From the NCBI GenBank assembly GCA_032716605.1, contig CM064506.1:17557779-17621778 (forward strand): a stretch of 64,000 bases of DNA, written 5' to 3'. Numbering within the stretch: position 1 is the first letter of the stretch; each line of letters starts with the position of its first letter. The position numbers and the translations under genes were made by a program. This DNA comes from Paralithodes platypus. Taxonomy: Eukaryota; Arthropoda; Malacostraca; Decapoda; Lithodidae. Below the pieces are notes generated by a model. It did not search any database. It was not told where the DNA came from and saw only the letters and a list, made by a program, of their open reading frames with translations. Shown here piece by piece: positions 11,601 to 21,827 of the stretch.

Positions 11601-11918
11601 CTAAATACTCACTCCCCTTCGTCTTATTTCAGTCTTTGTTATCTTGCTCTTCCTCATCCTCCGATTCAAGGTCTGGCATAAGTTCCTCCTGACCTCCTCC
11701 TCCTTCCTCTTAGGGACCTCCTGCCTTGGCCTAGGACTAGGGTTACCGATATTGTATTCAAATCTGGGTCTGCCATCTTCTGTAACTCTTATCACCTCGT
11801 TCCTTCGAATTATCCACCTTCCTCCCATCTGCCGTTTGGCTTTAAGTTCTACCACTAATTCCTTGTTTTTCAACCTTTCTTCCTTTGTTAGATCTGGTGA
11901 TATTCCATAGGTAAACAT
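11601..11918 (-). pseudogene. LINE ORF1 C-terminal remnant (stack copy B)
   Basis: A 105-codon basic ORF upstream of the endonuclease. The opening residues (DLTKEERLKNKELVVELK, then WIIRRNEV) resemble the final domain of LINE ORF1 proteins, where a DLT-x-EER helix is followed by a W-x-IR strand. A homologous tail lies near 13900-14025. It is 5' truncated, because a full ORF1 would need several hundred residues. Calling it an ORF1 rests on position and these two motifs. Confidence 0.55.
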
Positions 11919-12187
11919 TTATCGAAATGAGATCCCACATCTTCTTATTGTTTAAATGTGCATTTTGCTTGGAGGGTTGTCTCCAGATCACTGCACAGGC
12001 GTGTAGATGGGACAGAGTAAGAATAGAATGGGAAAATCATAGAATGAGGAATGAAAAACTACTCAAAATTAGTCACTGAAGCCCCCTAACCGCTATTGTG
12101 GTCTTACTTTACACAGGAAACCGTACTGGAAAGCCAAGTGATGTTGATGATTGTGAGGGCAAGCCCTATTAACCCTGACATGGTGTC

Positions 12188-14025
12188 GGTTCAGTTCAGT
12201 TGAAAGTCAGGAAGTATTCATGCCTTTCCATCGGCAGTTATATTTTCTGTTATATAGTACTGTATTTATTGTGTCTTTGTGTCGTGCTCTTTTTCTTTAT
12301 TCGTCAGTCTTCTTAGTTAATCTCTTTCCTCTTTTTGTCTCTTTTTCTCCACATCTTATATATTATATATTTTCTTTTAATCATATTATATTTTTCCATC
12401 CATTCTATTATTAGTTTACCGTTAAAACCTTTAAAACCAACATGCCCGTTAAAGTCTCCAAGGATTATATACATATTATCTTCTATTTCATCTAGGGTTT
12501 TTTCAATTTCTCTCTTTAAAGTTTTATTTCGCTCGTTGTCATTCTTACAGTTTCTTAGTTTCTTACAGTAGATCCTCTGGAAAAAGGCAAACTATGCCTG
12601 TGTATCCAGCTCAGTACCAGTACTTGCACTGCTGCGGTCGTTCACGGTGTTGGCGGCGGCGGTAGCAGACGCAACATTTTGACTATTCTGTATTTTTGTT
12701 TTATAATCAAACTTCAAATCTTGTCTTCCCATGCTTTATCAAGATTACTTTCAAACTCCCTTATTGATTCGGAATCGACTACATACTGGGGCAGTGCGTT
12801 CCACTCATTTACCACTCTATCACAAAATGAGTTCTTTGCCTTCTCAAGCCTATTTCTTTCTTTGTAAATTTTCTTAGAGTGTCCTCTCGTTCTTGTTCCC
12901 TCCCGCATCAAGAAGATACCTTCACACACATCCTCATCGTACTTTCCTGACACTATCTTAATTAAAAGATCTCTATCATATCCCCTCTCTTTCTCCTATA
13001 TGCCAGTGTCCTCAACCTCTGCTTATAGCCCGCATTCTTCAACGTTGGTACCAGCTTGCTAGCTCTCCTCTGCACTTTCTCCACTGCTTCTATATCCTTT
13101 ACCATATATGGAGCCCACACCTGGTTCGCATATTCCAGGTGCGGCCTAACCAGCGCTGTATAGAGATTCCTGAAGATTTCTTCGTCAAGTGACACAAATT
13201 TCCTCCTTATCAGCCCTACAATTCTATTGGCTTTGTTTATCTTTTCTGCTAAATGTTCTGAGAAATTTAACTTATTGTCTATCACTACTCCTATATCCTT
13301 TTCTGCATTCACTTAATTCCTCCATCGCTTCATACATACTGTATCCTACCTTGTCTATCTTGCTGGTCCCAATCCGCATGTACTTGCATTTTTTTGGATG
13401 AAAAGGCATTAACCAATGCTCAGACCATCCTTTCATGCCCTCCACATCTCCTTGAAGCAAACCCATATCTTCCTTACTCCTCACTCTTCTATACAGCTTA
13501 GTGTCATCCGCATACAGGTATACCTCACTTCCATTAGTTATAACTTCAGGTAAGTCGTTGATAAATATATACATTCACCGAGAAATATGCTGTGATCACA
13601 TGTAGCCTACATGCTTACCATGAATTTCTCCTTTGACATATAACAAATCTTTATGTTTTTTTCTACTTTAGTAAGTTTGATATTATTGTTCTTTCTAAAC
13701 ATCATTATTAAACCTCCTTCTTTCTTATAATATGTCTCATACTTTCAAATATTTCTAAATTACTGTCAATATTTATGCTTCTTATTTTAAATTGTCTCGG
13801 TTATACATATTATTGTGTTTTCATCAATTAGTTCATATATTTCTAAAAAAATTGTTTTAGTAAGTCCTTGTATATTAATTAATTTAAATTTGAACATAAG
13901 AAATTCACTCTTTTTTTGTTATCTTAGGCCTAGACCTATTTCAGTTATCATTAGGCCTACTATCTTCTGTTTCCTCCTCAGATTCTAATGGTGGCATTCG
14001 TTCTGTCTCGACAGTCTCGTCTTCC
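12188..14025 (-). mobile_element. LINE of stack family (copy D), internally deleted, split by CR1
   Basis: The 3' tail (TTCAG)n is at 12188-12202. Removing the CR1 at 12545-13571 and one CATTC copy restores an endonuclease frame across the join (TAYFSVNDNERNKTLKRE, then ILGDFNGHVGFKG). That confirms both the insertion and the identity of the element. The RT is absent, so the GDFN region runs almost directly into 3' UTR. The right end (about 13900-14025) is ORF1-like and abuts the tail of the next LINE. Confidence 0.8.
12545..13571 (-). mobile_element. 5'-truncated CR1 LINE copy 2
   Basis: A 1027-bp copy of the CR1 at 3440-7676, inverted. The tail units are at 12545-12575, and the break in the RT domain is just upstream of the NDLPEV residues. 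It is flanked by CATTC at 12540-12544 and 13572-13576. The ORF pieces 12714-12953, 12962-13312 and 13272-13574 cover the YADD box and the C-terminus, with lesions different from copy 1. Each copy supplies what the other lacks, for example the 16 nucleotides missing near 6870. Confidence 0.88.
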
Positions 14026-15526
14026 TGTTCAGTTCAGTTGATTGGCGGGAGTAATGCCTTTAAAGTGGCACTCCCTGGTGTAGGGTTCTTCTTGCGGTCT
14101 GGGTCCGGGTCTATTTTATCTTAATAATTCCTTTATTTTCTTATTTCTTATTTGCCAAAGTCTATACACCGTTGTTTTTGCCTTTCTGTTGTATTTCTGT
14201 TGAATAGTAGGCGGCCAATAGTCAACTCCTCATCCTCCTGGTAGGGCTGCTGCAGTGTTGGATTGTTCCTCCTCTCTTTGCTGTACGCCGGGCAGTGCAG
14301 CACAAAGTGGTTCAGGTCCTCATATTTATAGCCACACATGATGCACTCTGTCGTCTCGTTACTAAATCTGTCTGTTCCCCAGGTTCATGTTATTACTCCT
14401 GCATTTAAACAGGATCACCGAAGCCTCCCTACTATCATACACATTTTCCTGGCCACCTATATCTCTCTTCTCCATTCTCTATACATTTTCAGACTTGGTT
14501 TTTCTTCCATTGCTTGCTTCCATACTTTAGTATCCCACTCTCTCACCTTCATCTTTATCTCTTCATTTGTCACTTTCCCTCCTCTTATCCCTACCATTTT
14601 TCTATCCTCTATTAATCCTTTTATCCATTTATTCTTCTTTCTCTCTTTCATCTCTTCCACTATTCTTCCAAGCAATTTGTTCCCTTCTTCTCTCAAAATA
14701 TATTGTAAATACTTTAACTGTCCCTCCATTATCCTTGCTTTCATACTTGAAATTCCTATCTCTCCTCTTATTGCTGCCTCTTGCGCATACCTCGGAGCTC
14801 CCAATATTTGTCTGCTTACGCTATTCTCTATCCTTTGCAGTCTTTGTATCTCCTGTTTATTTAGATCTAATATATTTGCTCCATACAGTATTGCAGGGAG
14901 GGCTACACTTTTCCAGTATGTCTTACCTATTAATAATCTAGAGCAGCTCCTTGCAATTATTGAGCAAGTCATATTAGCCATTTTTACTGCCTTCTCTATC
15001 ATCATACCTTTCTATAACTTAAAACAATTCTTACTATCATTTACTGTAATTCCTAAGTACTTACTCTTATTCCTGCTATTTCCTGTGGTTTTTCCTTTAT
15101 GTTAAATATTATACTACTCTTTTGTTTGTTTATTTCCAGTCCACACTCTCTACTGGTATTTATTACCGTTCCTATCACTCTCTCTGCGTCTTCTATACTT
15201 TCTGCCAACAACATCCCATCGTCTGCGAAAAATAACGATGTTATCTTAAACGCTTCATCCTTAACACCTATATCTAGTTCCTCCAGCTTCTGCATTATCC
15301 TAAAAGTCACCAACTTGAATAACGTTGTTGACCCCGTACACCCCTGTCTTATTCCACTAGTAACTGGTATTATTAATTCTTCTTCATCTAGTCTCACTTT
15401 AGCATTATCTCCCTCGTACATTTCCGCTATCACTGCAATTACCTGAGGATGTACCTTATAATCCATCAATACCTTTATCATCATATCTCTCTTAATACTA
15501 TCAAATACTTAATACTATCAAAGCCA
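14026..15526 (-). mobile_element. 5'-truncated LINE of stack family A (copy A')
   Basis: The 3' tail TTCAGTTCAG starts at 14026, followed by the same 3' UTR as the copy at 1923-2660. The coding remnant covers the RT from the catalytic block (FDSIKRDMM) to the C-terminal metal cluster. A 15-bp direct duplication (AATACTATCAAA-type) marks the broken 5' end at about 15497-15523. It joins the 3' tail of the next LINE directly. Confidence 0.8.
14148..15484 (-). pseudogene. LINE ORF2 remnant: RT and C-terminal domain (copy A')
   Basis: 15053-15484 encodes the RT second half (VTSGIRQGCTGSTTLFKL, then SLFFADDGMLLAES, with FADD in place of YADD). 14457-15005 encodes the post-RT region (LIGKTYWKSVALPAILYG, then RQILGAPRYAQEAA), and 14148-14339 the C-terminal metal cluster (CGYKYEDLNHFVLHC). 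Frames differ between the first two pieces, and a small deletion lies between the second and third. It is very similar to 2016-2660 and more distantly to the copy at 8206-11017. Confidence 0.78.
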
Positions 15527-15690
15527 AGTCAGTTCAGTTCAGTTCAGTTGATGGTCGGAAAGACTAAGCCTTTACAATGGCGCTTTCCTAGGGTTTTGGT
15601 TTTAGTTTTATTTATTTATGTGTCGTGCTCTTTCACTGTGATTCTTTTATTAGTCGTTCATGTTTCCTCCAAATCTTGTAGATGTTATTT
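15527..15690 (-). mobile_element. LINE 3' end (stack copy E)
   Basis: Only the (TTCAG)n tail (about 15527-15549) and a 3' UTR segment remain. The UTR (GACTAAGCCTTTACAATGGC and TGTCGTGCTCTTT) resembles the UTRs at 7918-8000 and 12200-12300. There is no coding sequence. Confidence 0.65.
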
Positions 15691-15899
15691 TTGAAGGTAT
15701 TGAGGGATAAGCCTTTACAACTGCACCTCGTATCTACATTCCGTATCATGTATACATTCTACTTTTCCTATTTTCTGAAGAGACATGTAGAAAGGGGAGA
15801 AGGGGGTGTTGGAGAGAGAGGAAGCTGTTGGAGTGATTATGTTATGTGTATTATAATTAGTAGTCAGTATATGTTGTTGAGGTGTCCCCCAACTGGGTG

Positions 15900-16500
15900 C
15901 AAGCAATGTGAAACATGCTTATAGGACGTAGTACCACACCCACTAAATATGTCCGCCTGCTCTATAGTCACTCGGGCCGCGCTCCAGTCTGTCCATGGCA
16001 TCCTTGAGCTGCAGTATGATTGTGCCGCGGCGTACTTTGTTATTTGCCCCACTGCTGGTAATATATAAAAGTACGAATTAACACCACACGCAGCAAACAA
16101 ACAATTAGTGTTCAGGCTGCCATACTGGAGCCATACTAGGGCCTCTTCCAGGGAATCTACTGTGTGTTACTGTGAGTTATGATGATGACAAGAAGTAATG
16201 GGGGGTGAGGATGGCAAACTATTATTGTATCCCACGGCCGGTAACAAAATCCCCAACAGCTGGTCACGGCCGGGATACAGTAATGCCCGGGTTGACCCCC
16301 ATGAATAATTGTCATCATATATATTACCAGCAGGGGACAAATAACAGAGCTGGCCATGGGATAACTTTTTAATAACGCAGTCAAATTAGATGCGAACGTA
16401 CAGTTACTGCAAGCGTATGACTTATGTAAACAAAGCGACATGTACACCCACTAACACAACCCTTACCGGGTGCATTAGAGAAGCAGCCGAGTCGACTATC
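15900..16500. repeat. Inverted-repeat remnant related to family X
   Basis: The two halves share an inverted block. TTATTTGCCCCACTGCTGGT near 16040 answers the reverse of CCAGCAGGGGACAAATAAC near 16330. Both resemble the X interior (TTTACTTGCCCCCTGCTGG near 3030), and a GTATCCCACGGCC-type block near 16230 also occurs in X2. The boundaries are unclear. It is non-coding. Confidence 0.45.
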
Positions 16501-16529
16501 AATAACCATAAATAAAATTAACAAATTAA

Positions 16530-16722
16530 CCCCTTCAGCATGATAAAGCCATTTTATCTTTGATTTGGGTTAAAATTAGACGATGTTATTTAATTTAAGA
16601 ATGACCTATGTTATTCGAAGGGTTTAAAACTATCGTATTTACCACTTTAAGTCCTGAAGGTAGATATTATCTTTGACCGGTTACCAAACTATGACGAAAA
16701 GAACGTCATCGTGGTGAAGGGG
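16530..16722. mobile_element. TTAA-flanked palindromic MITE, family F
   Basis: 193 bp between TTAA at 16526-16529 and 16723-16726. The ends are CCCCTTCAGCATGA and TCATCGTGGTGAAGGGG, imperfect inverted repeats. The interior carries the AGACGATGTTAT/AACTATCGT blocks seen in many family members at 49.8-55.4 kb. It is non-coding. Confidence 0.75.
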
Positions 16723-17163
16723 TTAATTGGCGGGCCGGGTTGTATATGATCCGTCAGTCACCAAGACAGTTGGCAACAATGTCATAACTTTCTGTGAATG
16801 AGAAGAAGAAAACTTACTGAAAATCTTTTTTTGCGGCTTGTTCACAGTTAATTACAATTTAGCCTAGGCCTATATTAACAACATAAAACCTGACTTTTTG
16901 GACCGACAGCGATTTCAGTAAGTTTGATATTTTTTATTTTTTTTCCTTCAGATATAGCCTAGGCTAGGCTAGTGTTGTTTTATACTGAAGAAGAGCTGAA
17001 ATGAGGGTTAAAATTGAAGACAACCCGGATACGAGCCCCATCGATAATTATCAGTGTTGTAGAAGTTTCATGGACGATACTATGTTGGTGTACATGTAAT
17101 TACCGTCGCAAATTCACTATAAGTGAAATACGAGAAACTGTTGGATTGTTCACCGATAAACGG

Positions 17164-17271
17164 AACGTGAGCTGGGTTTAGACCGTCGCGTACCCATAAA
17201 CAGGGAACGTGAGCTGGGTTTATACCGTCACGCACCCATAAACAGGGAATGTGAGCTGGGTTTAGACCGTA
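17164..17271 (+). repeat. 42-bp tandem repeat, about 2.6 units
   Basis: Units start at 17164, 17206 and 17248 with AACGTGAGCTGGGTTTAGAC-type sequence. They differ at a few positions (TAGACC or TATACC, CGCGTA or CACGCA). It is non-coding. Confidence 0.85.
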
Positions 17272-17447
17272 GGTTAGTTTTCGGTTAGGTTAGGTTAAGT
17301 TAGCCTAGGTTAGGTTAGGCTAATGTTGAAAATACTAAAATGCGATGGTCCTTGGTATTAAACAACACTGTAGGCTATATCAAAGAAAAATAAACAAAAA
17401 CTAAAATTAACTAGTAAAAAGGCTGTCCGGGGTCTCTTCAATTTTTC

Positions 17448-17536
17448 CCGAAATGAGTATTTACTCATTATCCAACAATCTAAAAACACGGGGCGTGTTT
17501 TTAGATTGTTGGATAATGAGTAAATACTCATTTCGG
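17448..17536. repeat. Perfect 43-bp inverted repeat with 3-nt spacer
   Basis: The left arm 17448-17490 (starting CCGAAATGAGTATTTACTC) is the exact reverse complement of 17494-17536. The spacer is GGG. No mismatch is seen over 43 bp, which implies a very recent origin or active maintenance. It could extrude as a cruciform, or fold as a long RNA hairpin if transcribed. Confidence 0.9.
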
Positions 17537-18152
17537 TGGGGAGGGCTATGAAGTTCAGGGAAAATGAGGGGTTAAAAGCGTAAAAAAGACATTAGCCTAA
17601 CCTAACAACCTTACCTAACCTATCCTAGTATTATGGGTGGGGGCTGCTGCCCCCACACCCCCGCTGGTTGGGTAATAGTGCAAACAACACAGTATGATGG
17701 GACATCCCTTAGGCTACCGTACTCCGGCAACGAGTGGCAGTGAGATGGCCGAGAGGTTCACATCAATAACATGAGTGCGGCGGCGGACGTAGGTTAAAAT
17801 ATGAAATAATCGTATTTAGCCTATTAGCCTACCCATTAATTTCCGGAAGCTTAAACCTAGCCTGTGCGAAAAAATCTTAATCTTTATGTTACTTTGCCAT
17901 CACCCATTAATAGGCCTAGGCCTATTGCACTGTGGTGCGTATTTTAGCGTTTTATTTTTTTCTCTCCCTTATAATACATTTCAGCTCTTAATAACATATA
18001 TAGCAATGATGTATATGCTCAACCGGACCTATTAGGCCTAAATGATCAATGGGCTAACTGTCGGTCCAAATCATCAGTATAACCAAAGTGGAGAGGTAAA
18101 TTTGGGTATTGTTTTACAAATTTCACGTTATTTCTGGCCTTATCTTCATTAA

Positions 18153-18247
18153 CCCGGGAACTGCGGGGAGACTCTTAAGAGTTCCCCCGGCGGACTGCGG
18201 GGAGACTCTTATGAGTGAGTGAGAAAAAAAAATCAACTTTTGACATC

Positions 18248-18278
<31 letters not shown>

Positions 18279-18761
18279 GGCCCCTGGGCCATGCAAAATC
18301 TCAGTCCTCTACCTCCCCTCCTTCCCCACTTTCCTCCTCTCCTTCAGTTATCACCTATTTTCCCTGTTATTCCCTTATTCTGAGGTATATTTTCGTGCTA
18401 ACATTAGCGAGTTGCAAGCAAGGTGTTGTCATCACTGATGGCAAGCGAGTGCAAGAGAGAGAGAGAGAGTATCGATCGACTGTGTCTCAGTGGCCTTGGG
18501 GGAAATTGGCGGGAAAGCAGTTTGCCTCACCCATACATTATACAACTCGCGGGCTATATCTCCGATTTTGACCATCCAAACGCTGTTTTCACTCGTTTTA
18601 TTGTTGTTTCAGGTTAATACCTTTATAATCAACCCATAATAGGCGCATATGGATAAGTATTAATGCTATTAATGGCACAATGAATATTTTAGTGACGGAA
18701 ACAGCTCAAATACGTCAGCACAGGGGGACGTTTCCAATTACCCCCATGCGCACTTCAGAGG
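18153..18761 (-). mobile_element. TTAA-flanked MITE, family M1 copy B
   Basis: 609 bp, bounded by TTAA at 18149-18152 and 18762-18765, inverted relative to copies A and C. It is uninterrupted, so it supplies the empty site for the M2 insertion seen in copy A. It contains a poly(T) run (18250-18278) and a GA microsatellite (18456-18468). The ORF crossing it is not a gene. Confidence 0.85.
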
Positions 18762-18765
18762 TTAA

Positions 18766-19219
18766 TGTTGATCATCATCAAATGACGGGTTGTGGCAAAT
18801 TAGCGTAGATTAGGTTAGCTTACTAGGTAAAGTTTAGCTAGGTTAGCTAAGAGATTTATGATAGGCTAGCAAAATTAGGTTTGGTAATAGCAGTAACACT
18901 AGCGGCACCAAATTCTAACATACGTGCTTACATAATATCGAAAGGGTTAGCCTAACCATCCAACTTAGGCTATAATACACCTATTGTTTTTTTGTTGGTG
19001 TGTTTCAAAGTTAAGAGTCTTTAGCCATATTTAGGCCAACTATTTTTAAGCAATATTTCGTAACGTCCATCGAGGCCATTGCTGACGAATAAACTTTCGG
19101 ACCTCCATATTCTGTGGACCCACTTCCTTACGATGCGGGGTGGCTTCATGTGCGTTTTTCATTCTTTTGCATGATTTGTTTTAGTATTTTTACATCTACA
19201 TCACTTTTAAGAACAGCGA
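18766..19219. other. No gene recognised
   Basis: Scattered TTAGG-like words but no ORF, repeat boundary or RNA gene that I can support. Confidence 0.4.
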
Positions 19220-19350
19220 GGGTCTGGTTAGGTTAATGACAATATTGTTGTCGGAAGTACCAGTGTCATGTGACACGAGTGCTGCCTCGCCGACTGGCGG
19301 CGGACGTGTCACATGACGCTGCTACTACACATTAACCTAACCTGGGACCC
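19220..19350. mobile_element. Small foldback element
   Basis: The outer arms GGGTCTGGTTAGGTTAATG (19220 on) and CATTAACCTAACCTGGGACC (from 19330) are near-perfect inverted repeats. An inner perfect pair, GTCATGTGACACG and CGTGTCACATGAC, lies inside. Length is about 131 bp with no coding capacity. No target duplication could be assigned. Confidence 0.65.
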
Positions 19351-19500
19351 GCTACCTGCACGTCAGTAGTTAGGGCTTCCTGAATGAGGCAAGTTAAAAA
19401 AATAGAAAGAGGTTCACAAAGGAAAATAACTAAGGTGCGCGTACGTAATTATATCTCGTGTGGTACCATCGTCATCGGACGTCTGGGATGAATTTTTTAA

Positions 19501-20105
19501 CCCTAGAATGGTAACCCTGGATTTCAGTAACGTAAAAGGAAACCCCGGGAGAATTTTTCCCGGAAATTAAAAAGGAAAAAAAAAATACTTATGTAGAAAA
19601 TTATTTTATTTTGAAAATACACAATGGAAATAGAGCTTTTCTTCTTTCATTTAGCCTATTTTAAATGTAAATTGTAGTTTAAAGTATGAATGATTTTTAA
19701 ATTTCAAAAACGTAACTAAAAAGTGATTTTTTTTAAAAAACATATTAATTAATTAGGCAAAAAAAAAATACTGGCCCGATTGGCTTCTCCTGCGGTGTGT
19801 GCAGTCTTGGGTGATGGGAGCATACCATGGCTGAGTCCCATCCAAACTGTTTCACCCGGATTGTAAATTTCACCCGGACTGCACAACACACGTTAACAGC
19901 AACCCCGGGAGAAATTCTCCCTAAATGTGATTTAGGGGCAAAACCAAGCGAGTTAGCTGGACCGCACACCCACCCTCAACCAAGTCAGACAATGGACTGA
20001 AGGTACTGGGCGCGCCAAGCCAGACCCACACTGCCACATGGGTGAATCACGTGATCACCTCTTGCGCCCGGGAGAAATTCTCCCGCTGTAACCGTTCTAG
20101 GTATA
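19501..20105. mobile_element. TTAA-type MITE with piggyBac-like termini
   Basis: The left flank is TTAA (19497-19500) followed by CCCTAGAATGGTAAC. The right end is GTAACCGTTCTAGG followed by TATAA, a decayed TTAA. The inverted repeats are about 18 bp. CCCTAGA next to TTAA closely resembles the known terminus of the moth piggyBac element. The interior has CCCGGGAGAA doublets (19548 and 20068) in inverted arrangement and no transposase ORF. Confidence 0.6.
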
Positions 20106-20329
20106 ATAAAATACAGGCCTAGTAAATATCGTTGAAAACTAATATAACTTCAAAACGCACCCACAAATTTACTGACTTTAAATAGGTTGGGTCACTCTTT
20201 TGGTAATGAGCAAGTGCTCTGTTTAGGAGGCGGTGATTGTTAGTGCTAATACTACCTTAGGTTTCTGAGGCTAGGTAGGCCTAATTGATTTCTTACAGAA
20301 ATTATTACCAAATTTATATTACTCGCTTA

Positions 20330-21278
20330 ATCTCTCGGCTGCGCAGCCCCTGTAGTATACACCATACCCCTGTGCGTAGGTATTTTGATTCATTCCTCAC
20401 TTAAATCGTTAATTTACCATAAATATAATTAATACTTATCCATATGCGCCTATTTTACGTTTAATATGAAGATAGTAACCTGTAACAACAATAAAACAAG
20501 TGGGAATATCGTTTGGATGGTCAAAATCGCGAATTATGACCGAGCGGTTCACTCATCAATTGTGAGCCAGCCGGCCGTACACCTTCCTCTCTCGAGGGCT
20601 GAAGCCATACTGACTTACTCCCTCACACTCTCCCAGTGTCTCCCTTACACAATACACTGGCTAGTAACATGACAACCGGCCTGGAGATAGTGACACGAAA
20701 ATATACCAATGAATAAGGGAATAACAGGGAAAATAGGTGATAATTGAAGGGGGGGGGGGGGGAAGGAGGGGACACACATGTGAAGGAGTGATTGGAGGTA
20801 TGGAGGGAAATTATCTCACTTAAACACCATTTTTTCTTTTTTAAGTGCCACTGGGGTGTTTTAAATGCTTTTTTTTAGGCCTAGGATCTTAAGAAGTAAG
20901 AAGGAGGTGTGGTGTGGAGGTAGATATGCTGGAAAGTGTGAAAAGGAACAACTTGAGATGGTTCGGCCATATGGAACGTATGGAAAGCGAGAGAATGACT
21001 AAGAGGGTGTACGAGAGCGAGGTGGAAGGACAGAGAAGGAGAGGTGGAAGGATGGAGTGAGGAAGTATATGAACGAAGGCGGTGCTGGTTGGGGGGAGGG
21101 GCATCGACTGACTGGGGACAGAGGTGCATGGGGGCGGTTCGTTCGTGGCCACCCCTTCGGGGATCACGGCGTCAGGCAATAGATAGATAGATTGATAGAT
21201 AGATTGATAGATAGATCTTAAGAGTCTCCCCGCAGTCGCCCAGTAAAACCTCTTAAGAGTCTCCCTGCAGCTGCCGGG
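20330..21278 (+). mobile_element. Diverged M1 MITE copy D, carrying a LINE 3' end
   Basis: It shares ATTAATACTTATCCATATGC (20428 on), GTTTGGATGGTCAAAATCG (20510) and GGGAATAACAGGGAAAATAG (20718) with M1. It ends with the CTTAAGAGTCTCCCCGCAG doublet and TTAA at 21279-21282. A LINE fragment occupies 20886-21216. The left end is only approximate. Confidence 0.65.
20886..21216 (+). pseudogene. LINE C-terminal fragment with (GATA)n tail
   Basis: The plus frame reads NNLRWFGHMERMESERMTK, then VYESEVEGQRRRG, the typical end of an invertebrate LINE ORF2. It is followed by a short UTR with CACCCCTTCGGGGATCA and a GATA/GATT microsatellite tail at 21178-21216. The tail also appears without coding sequence at about 42825-42920. 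It is strongly 5' truncated. Confidence 0.65.
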
Positions 21279-21339
21279 TTAAACCATTATCAAGCCCTAG
21301 TTTACTTGTCCGTATAGATTATAAGACTTCTTGTAAAAT

Positions 21340-21557
21340 TTGTGAATGGCCATGTGGAATGTATGGTGAATGAAAAGATTTACGGTAAAGATTGTTTGAG
21401 AGTGAGGTGGAGGGATGGAGTAAATAAGAATATGCATGATTATGGTGTTAGGTGGGAGGAGAGGCGCCGACTGTCGGTGGCAGAGGTGCGTGAAAGAGAT
21501 TCAATCATGACCATCCCCTCAGGGATCAAGGTACAGTATATGGCAATAAATTGGTAG
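21340..21557 (+). pseudogene. LINE C-terminal fragment
   Basis: An open stretch encodes NGHVECMVNE, then LRVRWRDGVNKNMHDYGVRW, matching the same kind of LINE C-terminus as 20886-21216 but from a different copy with a deletion. A CCATCCCCTCAGGGATCA block near 21512 parallels the UTR block at 21150. It is not a host gene. Confidence 0.55.
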
Positions 21558-21649
21558 AAGAAACATTTAGGAATTACTGTATACATTTTAAGACCATTGT
21601 ATGTCTTTTTCCATCAAATTTAGATCATCATACAATGCTTTATCTGAGG

Positions 21650-21827
21650 TTTATTCTTGTTCCAGGTCCACAACTGATGTGAAGCATTATGGAGAAGCAC
21701 CAAGAGTTTGGTTGTCAAGTGTTGCATCATTTACAGAATCTGTGGTGCTGATTTGTGGATGGATATATTTGGTTTTAGAATCCAGCTTTAATTATTTATT
21801 AATTATTTTGATTTCAGATTTGTTATA
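21650..21827 (+). other. 5' untranslated region / splice acceptor candidates of zinc-finger gene 1
   Basis: A pyrimidine tract ends TTCTTGTTCCAG at 21665, followed by GTCCACAACTGATGTG. A second acceptor-like TTTGATTTCAG lies at 21808-21818, nine bases before the ATG. The first acceptor and about 150 bp after it are conserved upstream of zinc-finger gene 2 (from 35731), which supports a real exon or shared promoter-proximal region. Exon structure is inferred. Confidence 0.45.

Larger units (their letters stand above)
7903..11930 (-). mobile_element. LINE of stack family (copy B), nearly complete but decayed
   Basis: Reading leftwards from about 11930 the element shows an ORF1 tail, an endonuclease, a linker, an RT, a C-terminal domain, a 3' UTR with TCGGCACTTCCC (7944-7955), and a (TTCAG)n tail at 7903-7918. 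Protein signatures match the other stack members (an unusual GIRQGCTGSTTLFKL block in place of the usual QGSVLGPLLF). The clade is not certain: it has an APE endonuclease and a C-x2-C...H-x4-C C-terminus, as in I/Jockey-related LINEs. Sequence 11931-12187 between it and the next tail shows no clear feature. Confidence 0.8.
16727..18148. other. Gene-free stretch with tandem repeat and hairpin
   Basis: No gene is seen. The stretch contains a 42-bp tandem repeat (17164-17271), short TTAGG-like runs (17270-17325), the 43-bp hairpin at 17448-17536, and a block at 17535-17600 (GGGGAGGGCTATGAAGT) shared with the left part of family Y elements. Confidence 0.5.
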
